Shown: positions 24,071 through 34,025, counted from the first letter of the stretch. The stretch is 64,000 nucleotides of DNA from Rhizobium sp. BT03 (GCF_030053155.1 NZ_CP125640.1:3942001-4006000); one strand, 5' to 3'. Notes: generated by a model from the sequence alone, not told the origin. Translations and numbers: made by a program.

Positions 24071-25984
24071 ATGTTCCTGCGCCCCATCCTTCGCCTGTTC
24101 GAAACCTGGATCGATCCGTTCCGTCCGCGCGCCAATCTTCAGCCGCCGGGCTCGACGCTCGGGTTTGTCTGGTTCTATATCGGCCAGGCGAGGATGCCGT
24201 TCATCGCCATGCTTATTCTCGGCGGCACATCGGCGGCAATCGAGGCGGCGCTTTTCTGGTTCGTCGGTCGACTGGTCGATATCCTCGGCAGTATCACGCC
24301 CGGCGCTGGTTGGAGCGGTCTTCTGGCAGCCCATGGCGGCGAGCTGTTCGGCATGCTCGCTCTCATCGGGCTCGTGCGTTTTGTCGTCGCCTTCCTGATC
24401 GCGCTCGTCGATCAGCAGGTGATCACGCCGGGTTTCTATAATCTAGCACGTTGGCAATCCTATCTCCATGTCTCCAGGCAGTCTTTATCATTCTTCCAGA
24501 GCGATTTCTCCGGACGCATCGTTACCAAGGTCTGGTCGGCCGGGCAGGCGACCGGGGATCTCGTCACCTCGCTGATGGAAAGCGTCTGGTTCGTCGGCAT
24601 TTATGCGGTGACGACGCTCGTGCTTGTCGCCCGGTTGGACTTTTCCCTGGCCGCCGTCGTGCTGTTCTGGCTCGGCGCCTTCAGCCTGCTTGCCCGCCAC
24701 TTCGTTCCGAGGATCCGCCATCATTCCCGCGAAACGGCGGAGGCCGGATCGATGCTGAACGGACGGATGGTCGATTCCTACAGCAACATGCAGACGCTGA
24801 AGCTGTTTGCACGTGACGAGGAAAGCGACCGCTATATGCGGCAGGGCTTCGATATCTATCAGGATACGGTGCTGCGCTTCACCCGGTTCATCACCGGCGT
24901 CAGGGCCTCGATGGCGCTGCTCTCCGGGCTGATGATCGTGACGATGGCGGGGCTGAGCGTCGATCTCTGGCTGCGCGGCATGGTCAGCTCGGGTGCCGTG
25001 GCATTCTCGCTGGCGCTGGTGCTCCGGCTGAATTTCCTGCTCGGGCGGCTGATGACGCAGTTCAACGGCATCATGCGCAATCTCGGCACCATCCAGAACG
25101 CCGCCGAGCTGATCTCCCAGCCTCTGGGGCTCGTCGATCGGCCGGATGCGAAGAACCTGCTGATCCGGCAGCCCGGCATCCGCTTCGACAATGTTTCGTT
25201 CCGCTACGGAAAGGGCCACCTGCCGGTCGTCGAGAATTTCTCCCTGACAATCCATCCGGGCGAAAAGGTCGGGATCGTCGGCCGTTCGGGCGCGGGCAAA
25301 TCGACGCTGATGAACCTGCTGTTGCGCCTCTACGACATTCAGGACGGCCGCATCCTCATCGACGGCCAGGATATTGCCGCCGTGACGCAGGAATCGCTCA
25401 GAATGCAGATCGGCGTCGTCAGCCAGGATACCTCGCTGCTGCATCGTTCGGTGCGCGACAATATCCTGTTCGGACGGCCGGATGCCGGCGAGGAGCGGTT
25501 GGTCGAGGCGGCCAGGCGCGCCGAAGCCATCGACTTCATCGAGCGCCTGCAGGATCAGCAGGGCCGCAGAGGTTTCGATGCTCATGTCGGCGAACGCGGC
25601 GTCAAACTCTCAGGCGGGCAGCGGCAGCGCATCGCCATTGCCCGGGTCATGCTGAAGGACGCCCCGATTCTCGTTCTCGACGAAGCGACGTCGGCGCTCG
25701 ATTCGGAAGTGGAAGAAGCGATCCAGTCCAATCTCCATCGGATCATGGAAGGCAAGACGGTGCTTGCGATCGCCCATCGGCTGTCGACAATCGCCGCACT
25801 CGACCGGCTGATCGTCGTCGATCTCGGCCGGATCATCGAGGAGGGCAGCCATGATCAACTGCTTCGCCGCGGCGGGCTCTATGCCGAGCTCTGGGCGCGA
25901 CAGTCCGGCGGCTTCCTCGCGGCGGACGAGGATGCGGGCTCAAGGGTCGATGGCAAATTCCGCCATGAGGCCAAAATGATTTGA
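24071..25984 (+). CDS. ABC exporter half-transporter (TMD-NBD fusion)
   Basis: 637 residues. The N-terminal membrane domain (about 40-340) is followed by an NBD with GRSGAGKST, LSGGQRQRIAIAR, ILVLDEATSALDSE and AIAHRLST, so the ATP site is complete. Its NBD is highly similar to that of the ABC gene at 21116, even at DNA level around Walker A. The two genes are co-directional and separated by the toxin-antitoxin segment. The last 45 bases overlap the convergent phosphatase-family gene. Substrate unknown. Confidence 0.92.
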   Translation: MFLRPILRLFETWIDPFRPRANLQPPGSTLGFVWFYIGQARMPFIAMLILGGTSAAIEAALFWFVGRLVDILGSITPGAGWSGLLAAHGGELFGMLALIGLVRFVVAFLIALVDQQVITPGFYNLARWQSYLHVSRQSLSFFQSDFSGRIVTKVWSAGQATGDLVTSLMESVWFVGIYAVTTLVLVARLDFSLAAVVLFWLGAFSLLARHFVPRIRHHSRETAEAGSMLNGRMVDSYSNMQTLKLFARDEESDRYMRQGFDIYQDTVLRFTRFITGVRASMALLSGLMIVTMAGLSVDLWLRGMVSSGAVAFSLALVLRLNFLLGRLMTQFNGIMRNLGTIQNAAELISQPLGLVDRPDAKNLLIRQPGIRFDNVSFRYGKGHLPVVENFSLTIHPGEKVGIVGRSGAGKSTLMNLLLRLYDIQDGRILIDGQDIAAVTQESLRMQIGVVSQDTSLLHRSVRDNILFGRPDAGEERLVEAARRAEAIDFIERLQDQQGRRGFDAHVGERGVKLSGGQRQRIAIARVMLKDAPILVLDEATSALDSEVEEAIQSNLHRIMEGKTVLAIAHRLSTIAALDRLIVVDLGRIIEEGSHDQLLRRGGLYAELWARQSGGFLAADEDAGSRVDGKFRHEAKMI

Positions 25985-26872
25985 TCCGAAGCTGTTCTCG
26001 ATGCGGCGGACCGATTTCAGCCGCAGAGGCGCCCGGCTGAAGATGTGATCGATAGGAATGCCGAAGGGACCGGCGACGATCGGCCATGTTGCCGGCTCCA
26101 GCGATACCGTGCCCAGTCCTTGGCTGCGCATGAGATACTGCACGTCGGGCGCCAGAATCGACGTGTTGAAATCACCGGCAAGGACGAGCGGTCCCGGGAG
26201 GGACGGAATAATCTCGGCGAGGTCCTCGATTTCCAGGCCGTGGAATTCGTCGTAATAGGGCTTGGTCAGGTGCGCGGCGAGGAAATTGACCTTCTGCCCG
26301 TCGAAATCGATCGTCGAGATCGTCAGCCGGTTGCGCCAGAGCAGCCCGAGATTGCGGATGCGGGGTTCGATGAGCGGGCGCTTCGCCAGCACCAGCGTAT
26401 CGCATTCCTGCATGCCGACACCGCAGCCGATGTAATAGGGGTAGGTCTTCAAGAGCCGCGGCAGTTCCGACAGCAGTGGCTCGGCCTCCAGAATGCTGAC
26501 GACGTCGGCGCCTGAGGCGATAGCCATGTCGGCGATATCGGCGCCGTTGGCGAAATTGTCATTCTCGATATTGAAGGACATCAGCTTGAAGAGGGCCGGC
26601 CGGCTCTCCTCGACAGCCGGCTCGACGAACTCGCGCATCATCACCACGCCGTGGACGGCGAGGACCACGGATACGCCGAGCGTCAGCAGCGCATACCAGT
26701 GGCGCTTGACGAGAAGGGCTGCGACGGACGCGGCTGCCGCGGCGACCGCCAAGTGGACCTGGAAGCTGTAAAAGAAGGAAAGCAGATAGAAATCGGTGAC
26801 ATAGCGCAGCGAGACAATGGCGAGAACGAGGGTGGTGAGAACGCTGAATACGCAAAAAATCGTGTCTCTCAT
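25940..26872 (-). CDS. Membrane-anchored endonuclease/exonuclease/phosphatase family protein
   Basis: 310 residues. Three N-terminal hydrophobic segments (about residues 5-80) anchor it, followed by an EEP domain: FKLMSFNIENDN (Asn), VSILEAEP (metal-binding Glu), LAGDFNTSI (DxN), IDHIFSR and FGSNHFGLMAEF (catalytic His). The fold hydrolyses phosphodiesters in nucleic acids, phosphoinositides or sphingolipids. With the domain placed outside the membrane it probably acts in the periplasm. The 3' end overlaps the ABC gene by 45 bp, tail to tail. Confidence 0.87.
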   Translation of the reverse strand: MRDTIFCVFSVLTTLVLAIVSLRYVTDFYLLSFFYSFQVHLAVAAAAASVAALLVKRHWYALLTLGVSVVLAVHGVVMMREFVEPAVEESRPALFKLMSFNIENDNFANGADIADMAIASGADVVSILEAEPLLSELPRLLKTYPYYIGCGVGMQECDTLVLAKRPLIEPRIRNLGLLWRNRLTISTIDFDGQKVNFLAAHLTKPYYDEFHGLEIEDLAEIIPSLPGPLVLAGDFNTSILAPDVQYLMRSQGLGTVSLEPATWPIVAGPFGIPIDHIFSRAPLRLKSVRRIENSFGSNHFGLMAEFAIDP

Positions 26873-27157
26873 CCGCTCCGGTCCGGCTCGCTGGCGTGGC
26901 TGCGACTGCGCCTATCACGGTGGGCTTTTTGTTGCAATGCAGCATAACGGCAAGCTGGTGTTTGCCTTAAAAAATTCATCGGAAATTCCCGCGACATTGT
27001 GCCGTCATCCCCTTGCCAAGGCTGGACATAATTTGCGATCAAGCTTAGAACGCGCCGGATTGCCGGGGAATCTATGGCCGAATTGTGTCCAGATCGATTC
27101 GCCGGCAGAGGGGGCAGGGCGGAATTCCGCGATAATTGCGCAGAGGATGGTTAGGCC

Positions 27158-27736
27158 GTGAGCGAACACGTAACGACAAGCGAGGCTTCGACAGAGCCTA
27201 CTCGCCGTGATTTTCTTTATCTCACCACTGGTATGGCGGGTGCTGTCGGCGCCGTCGCGGTTGCCTGGCCGTTCATCGACCAGATGCGCCCGGATGCGTC
27301 GACGCTGGCACTGGCCTCCATCGAAGTCGATGTCGCGAGCCTCGAGCCCGGCATGTCGCTGACTGTGAAGTGGCGCGGCAAGCCGATCTTCATCCGCAAC
27401 CGCACGCCTGAGGAAGTGAAGGCCGCCGCCGACGTGCCGCTGGCCGACCTCAAGGATCCGGTCGCCCGCAATGCCAACCTGCCGCCCGAGGCTCAGGCAA
27501 CGGGCGTCGACCGTTCGGGCGGCAAGGACAAGGAAAACTGGATCGTCATGATCGGCACCTGTACCCATCTCGGCTGCGTTCCGCTCGGCCAGGCCGGCGA
27601 ATATAATGGTTGGTTCTGTCCCTGCCATGGCTCGGTCTACGACACGGCCGGCCGCATCCGGAAGGGTCCTGCGCCTCAGAACCTGGCGATCCCGACCTTT
27701 TCATTTGTGTCCGATACCAAAATCAAGATCGGTTGA
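27158..27736 (+). CDS. petA: Ubiquinol-cytochrome c reductase, Rieske iron-sulfur subunit
   Basis: 192 residues from a GTG at 27158. A twin-arginine signal anchor (TRRDFLYLTTGMAGAVGAVA) is at the N-terminus. The 2Fe-2S ligands are in CTHLGC and CPCHGS. The subunit moves electrons from ubiquinol to cytochrome c1 in the periplasmic half of the bc1 complex. It heads the petABC operon, 14 bp before petB. Confidence 0.97.
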   Translation: MSEHVTTSEASTEPTRRDFLYLTTGMAGAVGAVAVAWPFIDQMRPDASTLALASIEVDVASLEPGMSLTVKWRGKPIFIRNRTPEEVKAAADVPLADLKDPVARNANLPPEAQATGVDRSGGKDKENWIVMIGTCTHLGCVPLGQAGEYNGWFCPCHGSVYDTAGRIRKGPAPQNLAIPTFSFVSDTKIKIG

Positions 27737-27750
27737 GGGGAGACTGATTA

Positions 27751-29031
27751 ATGAGTGGCCATTCCAGCTACGAACCATCAACCGGCTTCGAGAAATGGGT
27801 CGATGCGCGCCTGCCTTTGCCGCGCATGGTCTATGACAGCTTCATCGCATATCCGGTTCCGAGAAACCTGAACTATGCCTATACCTTCGGCGCCATGCTC
27901 TCCGTCATGCTGATCGTGCAGATCCTGACGGGCGTCGTGCTCGCCATGCACTACGCAGCCGACACGGTGATTGCCTTCAATTCCGTCGAAAAGATCATGC
28001 GCGACGTCAACCACGGCTGGCTGCTGCGCTATATGCATGCCAACGGCGCCTCCTTCTTCTTCGTCGCCGTTTACCTGCACATTGCCCGCGGCCTCTATTA
28101 CGGTTCCTACAAAGCGCCGCGCGAAATCCTCTGGATTCTCGGCGTCGTCATCTACCTGCTGATGATGGCGACCGGCTTCATGGGCTATGTTCTTCCCTGG
28201 GGCCAGATGTCCTTCTGGGGTGCGACCGTCATCACCGGTTTCTTCTCGGCCTTCCCGATGGTCGGCGAATGGATCCAGCAGTTCCTGCTCGGCGGCTTCG
28301 CCGTCGATCAGCCGACGCTGAACCGCTTCTTCTCGCTGCATTACCTGCTGCCCTTCATGATCGCCGGCGTCGTCGTCCTGCACATCTGGGCGCTGCACGT
28401 CACCGGCCAGACGAACCCGACCGGCATCGAGGTCAAGACCAAGACGGACACGGTGCGCTTCACGCCCTATGCGACCATGAAGGATGCGCTCGGCGTATCG
28501 GTCTTCCTGCTGGTCTATGCCTATTTCGTCTTCTATATGCCGAACTTCCTCGGCCATGCCGACAACTACATCCCGGCCGACCCGCTGAAGACGCCGGCCC
28601 ACATCGTTCCGGAATGGTACTTCCTGCCGTTCTACGCGATGCTGCGTTCGATCACCTTCAACATCGGCCCGATCGACTCCAAGCTCGGCGGCGTGCTGGT
28701 GATGTTCGGTGCGATCATCGTGCTGTTCTTCCTGCCCTGGCTCGACACTTCCAAGGTTCGCTCCGCGGTCTACCGTCCCTGGTACAAGGTGTTCTACTGG
28801 CTGTTCGTGATCAACGCGATCATCCTCGGCTGGCTCGGCTCGCAGCCGGCGGAAGGCGATTTCGTCTGGATCTCTCAGGTCTGCACGCTCCTCTACTTCG
28901 CCTTCTTCCTGGTTGCTATGCCGGTGCTCGGCCTGGTCGAGACGCCGCGCCGCATCCCGAACTCGATCACCGAAGCGGTGCTCGAGAAGCGCAACAAGAC
29001 AGCTGCCGCCAGTGCAGCGGCCAATGCATAA
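27751..29031 (+). CDS. petB: Cytochrome b subunit of the bc1 complex
   Basis: 426 residues, eight transmembrane helices. Paired haem-ligand histidines occur in the second and fourth helices ([40 protein letters not shown]). The Qo-site motif [13 protein letters not shown] is intact. It carries low- and high-potential haems b and both quinone sites. Second gene of petABC. Confidence 0.98.
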   Translation: MSGHSSYEPSTGFEKWVDARLPLPRMVYDSFIAYPVPRNLNYAYTFGAMLSVMLIVQILTGVVLAMHYAADTVIAFNSVEKIMRDVNHGWLLRYMHANGASFFFVAVYLHIARGLYYGSYKAPREILWILGVVIYLLMMATGFMGYVLPWGQMSFWGATVITGFFSAFPMVGEWIQQFLLGGFAVDQPTLNRFFSLHYLLPFMIAGVVVLHIWALHVTGQTNPTGIEVKTKTDTVRFTPYATMKDALGVSVFLLVYAYFVFYMPNFLGHADNYIPADPLKTPAHIVPEWYFLPFYAMLRSITFNIGPIDSKLGGVLVMFGAIIVLFFLPWLDTSKVRSAVYRPWYKVFYWLFVINAIILGWLGSQPAEGDFVWISQVCTLLYFAFFLVAMPVLGLVETPRRIPNSITEAVLEKRNKTAAASAAANA

Positions 29032-29056
29032 GCGCGCGACGGAAGGGAACAGAAAT

Positions 29057-29938
29057 ATGAAAACGCTTGTTGCAAGCATTCTCTCGCTCGCCGTCGTTGC
29101 CGGTCTCAGTGGCGCGGCTCTGGCCGAGGAGGCGCCCGCCAACGGTGCGGCTCCGGCCCATCACGCAGAAGGTGAGACGCCGCATTATCCGCTGAAGCAT
29201 CCGAAGGAGGAGGAATGGTCTTTCGCCGGTCCGTTCGGCCATTACGACAAGGGCCAGCTTCAGCGTGGCCTCAAGGTCTACACGGAAGTCTGTTCAGCCT
29301 GTCATTCGATGAAGCTCGTGCCTTTCCGCATGCTCGACGAGCTCGGCTATTCCGAGGCGCAGGTAAAGGCTTTCGCCGCGAATTACGAGGTCCAGGACGG
29401 TCCCAACGCCAGCGGCGAGATGTTTACCCGCAAGGCGGTTCCTTCCGATTACTTCCCGTCGCCTTTCCCCAATGCTGAAGCCGCAGCTGCTTCCAACAAT
29501 GGCGCGGCTCCGCCCGATTTCTCGCTGATCGCCAAGGCCCGCGCCGTCACCCGCGGCTTCCCGCAATTCGTTTTCGACATCTTCACCCAGTATCAGGAAA
29601 GCGGCCCTGATTATATCCATGCACTACTGACCGGCTATGAAGAGCCGCCGGCGGGTTTCCAGGTGCCGCAGGGTGGACATTACAACCCTTATTTCAATGC
29701 TGCCGCCGTCCTCGCCATGCCGAAGCCGCTCTCCGATGGTCAGGTGACCTATGACGATGGCGCGCCGGCGACCGTCGACCAGTATTCCAGGGATGTTTCC
29801 GCCTTCCTGATGTGGGCTGCCGAGCCGCATCTCGAAGAGCGCAAGCGCACCGGCTTCATGGTCATGGTCTTCCTGGCGATCTTTACGGTGCTGATCTACC
29901 TGACGAAACGCTCGGTCTACGCCAACAAGGAACATTGA
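29057..29938 (+). CDS. petC: Cytochrome c1 subunit of the bc1 complex
   Basis: 293 residues from MKTLVASILSLAVVAG, a Sec signal peptide; GGAAGGGAA lies upstream of the ATG at 29057. The haem c motif is CSACH (EVCSACHSMKLVPFRML), and a C-terminal membrane anchor is present (TGFMVMVFLAIFTVLIYLTK). The subunit is separate, not fused to cytochrome b as in the Bradyrhizobium fbcH gene. Third gene of petABC, followed by a strong terminator. Confidence 0.97.
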   Translation: MKTLVASILSLAVVAGLSGAALAEEAPANGAAPAHHAEGETPHYPLKHPKEEEWSFAGPFGHYDKGQLQRGLKVYTEVCSACHSMKLVPFRMLDELGYSEAQVKAFAANYEVQDGPNASGEMFTRKAVPSDYFPSPFPNAEAAAASNNGAAPPDFSLIAKARAVTRGFPQFVFDIFTQYQESGPDYIHALLTGYEEPPAGFQVPQGGHYNPYFNAAAVLAMPKPLSDGQVTYDDGAPATVDQYSRDVSAFLMWAAEPHLEERKRTGFMVMVFLAIFTVLIYLTKRSVYANKEH

Positions 29939-29960
29939 GCGCTTTCCGATCGACATTCAA

Positions 29961-29986
29961 AAGGCGGCCTCGGGCCGCCTTTTTTG
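29961..29986 (+). terminator. Intrinsic terminator of petABC
   Basis: Stem AGGCGGCC / GGCCGCCT with a TCG loop, followed by a run of T (TTTTTTG). Confidence 0.9.
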
Positions 29987-30052
29987 TTGGTTCCGCCCCG
30001 GGCAGTTGATAGGGTGCGATAAGTTTTATGCCCTCGCAGATATGGACTTTTC

Positions 30053-30595
30053 ATGGACAATACGACTTCCGAGCTTGCAGCCAGCATCCGCTCCATTCCT
30101 GACTATCCCAAGCCCGGTATCATTTTCCGCGACATCACCACGTTGCTCGGCAACCCGCGCGCTTTCCGCCGGGCGGTCGATGAACTCGTGCAGCCCTATG
30201 CCGGCACGAAGATCGACAAGATCGCCGGCATGGAGGCGCGCGGCTTCATCCTCGGCGGCGCGGTGGCGCACCAGCTTTCCTCGGGCTTTGTGCCGATCCG
30301 CAAGAAGGGCAAGCTGCCGCACGATACCGTGCGCATCGCCTACAGCCTGGAATATGGCGTCGACGAGATGGAGATGCATCGCGATGCGGTGCAACCCGGC
30401 GAAAAGGTGATCCTGGTCGATGACCTGATCGCTACCGGCGGTACGGCCGTGGGCGCGACCAAGCTGCTGCGCCAGATCGGCGCTGAGGTGGTCGGCGCCT
30501 GCTTCGTTATCGATCTGCCGGACCTTGGCGGCCGCAAGAAGCTGGAAGAACTCGGCGTCGTCGTACACACGCTGGTCGAATTCTCCGGCCACTGA
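30053..30595 (+). CDS. apt: Adenine phosphoribosyltransferase
   Basis: 180 residues, the usual Apt size. PRPP-binding motif [16 protein letters not shown] and the family N-terminus [18 protein letters not shown] are intact. It salvages adenine to AMP using PRPP, the product of prs elsewhere in this window. It follows the petABC terminator and is likely monocistronic. Confidence 0.96.
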   Translation: MDNTTSELAASIRSIPDYPKPGIIFRDITTLLGNPRAFRRAVDELVQPYAGTKIDKIAGMEARGFILGGAVAHQLSSGFVPIRKKGKLPHDTVRIAYSLEYGVDEMEMHRDAVQPGEKVILVDDLIATGGTAVGATKLLRQIGAEVVGACFVIDLPDLGGRKKLEELGVVVHTLVEFSGH

Positions 30596-30616
30596 CCCGG
30601 TATTCGGCCCGCGGCG

Positions 30617-31084
30617 TCAGTCGAATTCCAAGACGCCGCTTTCGAAGCGCATGACGGGTTCGCCGTTCTGATTGACGCCCTCGCAGAGGATGGTGTTGAG
30701 GTGCCAGCCCGGCCGTGACGCGAGCGGCCGGCTGGAAAGGAGGGCGACCGAATAGGTCACGACGTCGCCCGGGAAGATCGGCCGCAGCCATTGCAGTTTC
30801 TGGAAGCCCGGCGAAGGGCCGAGGTTCGGCGCCTTCAGGCCCCTTTGGGCGAGGGCGACGCTCTGGTTTTTCCAGAAGGCGAGGAAGGTCCGCATCCAGG
30901 CGGCAGTGGTGTGCCAGCCCGACGCGCAAAGGCCGCCGAAGAGTGTGTCCTTGGCGGCTTCCTTGTCGACATGAAAACGCTGCGGATCGTAGCGCTTGGC
31001 GAAGCGAAGGATGTTTTCCTCGGTGAAGGTGTAGCTGCCGATCTCGGCCTTCTCGCCGACGGCGTAAAGCTCGGACATTCTCAT
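30617..31084 (-). CDS. MaoC-family dehydratase (second of pair)
   Basis: 155 residues. Hot-dog fold of the MaoC/R-hydratase type with the catalytic region FHVDKEAAKDTLFGGLCASG (normally Asp/His: here the HxDxxxA pattern). The ATG overlaps the stop of the preceding MaoC gene by four bases. Members hydrate trans-2-enoyl-CoA or related thioesters. Two such adjacent half-size genes often form a heterodimer; that is inference here. Confidence 0.88.
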   Translation of the reverse strand: MRMSELYAVGEKAEIGSYTFTEENILRFAKRYDPQRFHVDKEAAKDTLFGGLCASGWHTTAAWMRTFLAFWKNQSVALAQRGLKAPNLGPSPGFQKLQWLRPIFPGDVVTYSVALLSSRPLASRPGWHLNTILCEGVNQNGEPVMRFESGVLEFD

Positions 31085-31569
31085 ACCAATACCTCCGGGC
31101 TCGTGCCGATCCCCGGCACGGAGCGCATGCGGATCATGACCGAATTTTCCGAGAGACAGACGAGCTCGCCGCGCTGATTTTCCAGCTCGTGGCGGAACTT
31201 GGCGATTCCCATGCCGGGGCGCGAGCGCATCGGCCGGGCTTCAAGCACGGTCGAGTGACCCTGCAATGTATCGCCTGAAAGCACCGGCTTTCGCCATTCC
31301 ATCAGATCGATGCCGGGCGCACCCTCGCAGAGCGCGTTCAGGATGTAGCTGTCGGCCATCATGCGCATGAGCATCGCGGACGTATGCCAGCCGGAAGCGG
31401 CGAGGCCGCCCAGAATGCTGGCGCGGCCGGCGGCCTCGTCGAGATGCATTGGCTGCGGGTCGAATTCCCGTGCAAATTCGATGATTTCCTCGGCGAGCAC
31501 CAGCTTCGGGCCGAGTGCGAAGCGGCGGCCGGGCTCGAAATCCTCAAAGGAAAGCTTTTCTGCCGCCAT
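31081..31569 (-). CDS. MaoC-family dehydratase (first of pair)
   Basis: 162 residues, paralogous to the following gene. It carries PQPMHLDEAAGRASILGGLA, the MaoC active-site segment with His and Asp. The pair shares layout throughout (KLSFEDFEPGRRFALG versus YAVGEKAEIGSYTF; ends in a hot-dog beta sheet). Probable enoyl-CoA or mesaconyl-type hydratase subunit. Upstream are two rhizobial palindromes. Confidence 0.88.
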   Translation of the reverse strand: MAAEKLSFEDFEPGRRFALGPKLVLAEEIIEFAREFDPQPMHLDEAAGRASILGGLAASGWHTSAMLMRMMADSYILNALCEGAPGIDLMEWRKPVLSGDTLQGHSTVLEARPMRSRPGMGIAKFRHELENQRGELVCLSENSVMIRMRSVPGIGTSPEVLV

Positions 31570-31597
31570 TCGCTTCTCCCGCCATATGCAGCGCCTG

Positions 31598-31645
31598 GAA
31601 CAGGATGATTTTAGGCCGGATCAGCCTAAAATCTGAATCCTGTTC
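31598..31645. repeat. Palindromic intergenic repeat
   Basis: Outer arms GAACAGGAT / ATCCTGTTC and inner arms ATTTTAGGC / GCCTAAAAT. Sequence of this kind (gaacaggatgattttaggcc) recurs between rhizobial genes by general knowledge. It lies between divergent genes. Confidence 0.7.
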
Positions 31646-31656
31646 TACATAAGAGT

Positions 31657-31708
31657 TAGAGCATGATGTCGCCCGAAAACCACTCACACTTTTCGGCACC
31701 ATGCTCTA
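31657..31708. repeat. Second palindromic intergenic repeat
   Basis: Arms TAGAGCATG / CATGCTCTA and an inner pair CCGAAAA / TTTTCGG. It follows the first palindrome after 11 bases, making a composite mosaic just upstream of the DUF2157 gene. Confidence 0.7.
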
Positions 31709-31761
31709 TTGCTTACAATAGCATCCGCGCGGGCTCAATGATTCCGGGGAGAGAAACCGGC

Positions 31762-32865
31762 ATGACGGAACTGAGGTCGATACTCGACGAGGCGGCGCGC
31801 CAAGGGCTGATTTCGCCGGAGGCGGGCGGGCGGCTTTTGCCGTTCCTGAGCGAGCGCGGCGTCGCTGTCGTCGGACATCCCGCCGGTATCGCCGAGGTGT
31901 CGCCGGCCATGGCGTCGGAGGGGCAGGTATGGTCGGATACCGAGACGCCGCGTTTCGTGCGCGGGTTCCACGACGTGCTGATCACCATCGGCGTTATCGT
32001 GGCGCTTTGCGGCCTCTGGGGGCTTGCCGCACTTTATGCCGTGCTGCCTGCCATCATCGTGCTTTCGGAAATCCTGGTGCGCCGCCAGCGGCTTGCTTTG
32101 CCGGCCGTCAGCCTGACGATCGCGCTGTTCTGCTGGACATGCCTGCTGATGTCCCGTTTCTTCCCGCCGTGGACGCCGACCGCGCAATCCTTCGGAGCGG
32201 AGGCGACGCAGTTCGCCGCCGGATTCCCGATCATTCTCGGCGCCTATTATGCCCGCTACCGCGTGCCGCTGTCGCTGGCGCTCGCTATCATGTCGGCGCT
32301 TGCCTTCGTCCTCACCCTGCTTTTGCGGCTGGTGCAATGGGCAAGCGGCAATCCGGCATTTTTCCTCGATCATCCCGCCGTGCTGGCGCTGGTTGCCCTG
32401 ACCTGCGCGCTCGGACTGTTTGCGCTGGCGCTCTATTTCGATCTCGGTGACCGGCTGCGGCGGACGACGCGTTCGGATATCGCTTTCTGGCTGCATCTCG
32501 GGGCGGCGCCGGCGCTGCTCTACAGCACGGTGTCCCTGCTGTCGTTCGGGGGAGGTGTCCGTATTTTCGACGTCGCGAATATGTCGGCGCGGACACCTGC
32601 AGTCGTCGCGACAGTGGCGGCGCTGATGCTGATCGGTCTCGTCATCGACCGGCGCGCCTTCGTGACATCTGGGCTGCTGTCGCTCGGCGTCGCGATCTTC
32701 AGCGTCGTCAGGCAGGGAAACGCTACGGTCGACACCTACATCTTCACAACGCTGATCGTTGTCGGCGCGATCGTATTGATCATCGGCACCGGCTGGATGC
32801 CGCTTCGGCGGCTGGTGCTCAGGGCACTGCCGCCGGCTATCGCAAACAGGCTGCCGCCGGGTTGA
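31762..32865 (+). CDS. DUF2157-type polytopic membrane protein
   Basis: About 367 residues from MTELRSILDEAARQGLISPE; GGGGAGAG precedes the ATG at 31762. The cytoplasmic N-terminus (LDEAARQGLISPEAGGRLLP) resembles DUF2157, then about ten hydrophobic helices follow to the C-terminus. No transport motif is seen and function is unknown. An ATG eight codons upstream (31738) is possible. The leader holds two mosaic palindromes. Confidence 0.75.
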   Translation: MTELRSILDEAARQGLISPEAGGRLLPFLSERGVAVVGHPAGIAEVSPAMASEGQVWSDTETPRFVRGFHDVLITIGVIVALCGLWGLAALYAVLPAIIVLSEILVRRQRLALPAVSLTIALFCWTCLLMSRFFPPWTPTAQSFGAEATQFAAGFPIILGAYYARYRVPLSLALAIMSALAFVLTLLLRLVQWASGNPAFFLDHPAVLALVALTCALGLFALALYFDLGDRLRRTTRSDIAFWLHLGAAPALLYSTVSLLSFGGGVRIFDVANMSARTPAVVATVAALMLIGLVIDRRAFVTSGLLSLGVAIFSVVRQGNATVDTYIFTTLIVVGAIVLIIGTGWMPLRRLVLRALPPAIANRLPPG

Positions 32866-32884
32866 GGCGGCAGCGCTCCTTTAT

Positions 32885-33988
32885 TTACGTATTGAAGCGG
32901 AAGTGGATGACGTCGCCGTCCTGGACGACATATTCCTTGCCTTCGTCGCGCGCCTTGCCGGCATCCTTGGCGCCGACTTCGCCGTTGTACTTGATGTAAT
33001 CGTCATAGGCGATGGTGTTGGCGCGGATGAAGCCACGCTCGAAATCCGAATGGATGACGCCGGCGGCCTGCGGCGCCTTGGTGCCGCGCTCGATCGTCCA
33101 GGCGCGTGTTTCCTTCGGGCCGACGGTGAAATAGGTGATGAGGTGGAGCAGCTTGTAGCCGGCGCGGATCAGTCGGTCGAGGCCTGCCTCGTCGAGGTCG
33201 AGGGCGGAGAGGAATTCCTTGGCTTCCTCTTCGGGAAGCTGGGCGACCTCAGCTTCGATCGCCGCCGAGATGACGACGGTTTCGGCGCCCTGTTCCCGTG
33301 CCATGGCGGCGACGGCCGCGGTGAATTCATTGCCGGTCGAAGCCTCGGCCTCGGCAACGTTGCAGACGTAGAGCACCGGATGCGAAGTCAAAAGGTTGAG
33401 ACCCTTGAGGATTGCGATTTCCTCGGCATCGAGCGTCGACAGCAGCGTGCGCACCGGCTTGCCTTCATTGAGCAGCTTCAGCGACGCTTCCATGATCGGC
33501 AGCATCGCCATGGAATCCTTGTCCTTGCTGGTGGCGCGCTTGCGCGTCTGCTCGGTGCGGCGCTCCAGGCTTTCGAGGTCGGCGAGCATCAGCTCGGTCT
33601 CGATCGTCTCGGCATCGGCGACGGGATTGATGCGGCCTTCGACATGGGTAATGTCGCTGTCTTCGAAGCAGCGCAACACATGGACGATCGCATCGACTTC
33701 GCGGATATTGGCGAGGAACTGGTTGCCGAGGCCTTCACCCTTCGAGGCGCCGCGCACCAGGCCGGCGATGTCGACGAAGGAGATGCGGGTCGGGATCAGT
33801 TCCTTCGACTTGGCAATGTCGGCAAGCTTGCGCATGCGCGGATCGGGCACGGCGACTTCGCCGGTGTTCGGCTCGATGGTGCAGAAGGGATAATTCGCCG
33901 CCTGTGCCGCCGCCGTTTTGGTGAGCGCGTTGAAGAGGGTCGATTTGCCGACGTTCGGCAGACCGACGATGCCGCATTTGAAGCCCAT
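32885..33988 (-). CDS. ychF: Ribosome-binding ATPase YchF
   Basis: 367 residues from MGFKCGIVGLPNVGKSTLFN; the longer frame to 34081 runs through the likely promoter and is rejected. The Obg-type P-loop GLPNVGKST, switch region DIAGLVRGASKGEGLGNQFL and a C-terminal TGS domain (AWTIERGTKAPQAAGVIHSD) are all present. The fourth nucleotide motif is NVAE rather than NKxD, the change that gives YchF its ATP preference. It acts at the ribosome and in stress responses. Confidence 0.95.
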   Translation of the reverse strand: MGFKCGIVGLPNVGKSTLFNALTKTAAAQAANYPFCTIEPNTGEVAVPDPRMRKLADIAKSKELIPTRISFVDIAGLVRGASKGEGLGNQFLANIREVDAIVHVLRCFEDSDITHVEGRINPVADAETIETELMLADLESLERRTEQTRKRATSKDKDSMAMLPIMEASLKLLNEGKPVRTLLSTLDAEEIAILKGLNLLTSHPVLYVCNVAEAEASTGNEFTAAVAAMAREQGAETVVISAAIEAEVAQLPEEEAKEFLSALDLDEAGLDRLIRAGYKLLHLITYFTVGPKETRAWTIERGTKAPQAAGVIHSDFERGFIRANTIAYDDYIKYNGEVGAKDAGKARDEGKEYVVQDGDVIHFRFNT

Positions 33989-34025
33989 GGCTAAAACCTG
34001 CTGTTCTTGAATTCCTTGCTGGTGC

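Noticed and set aside
27000..27157. Search for a consensus promoter of petABC
   Set aside because: Several partial matches (for example CTTGCC near 27013) but none with a proper spacer and -10.
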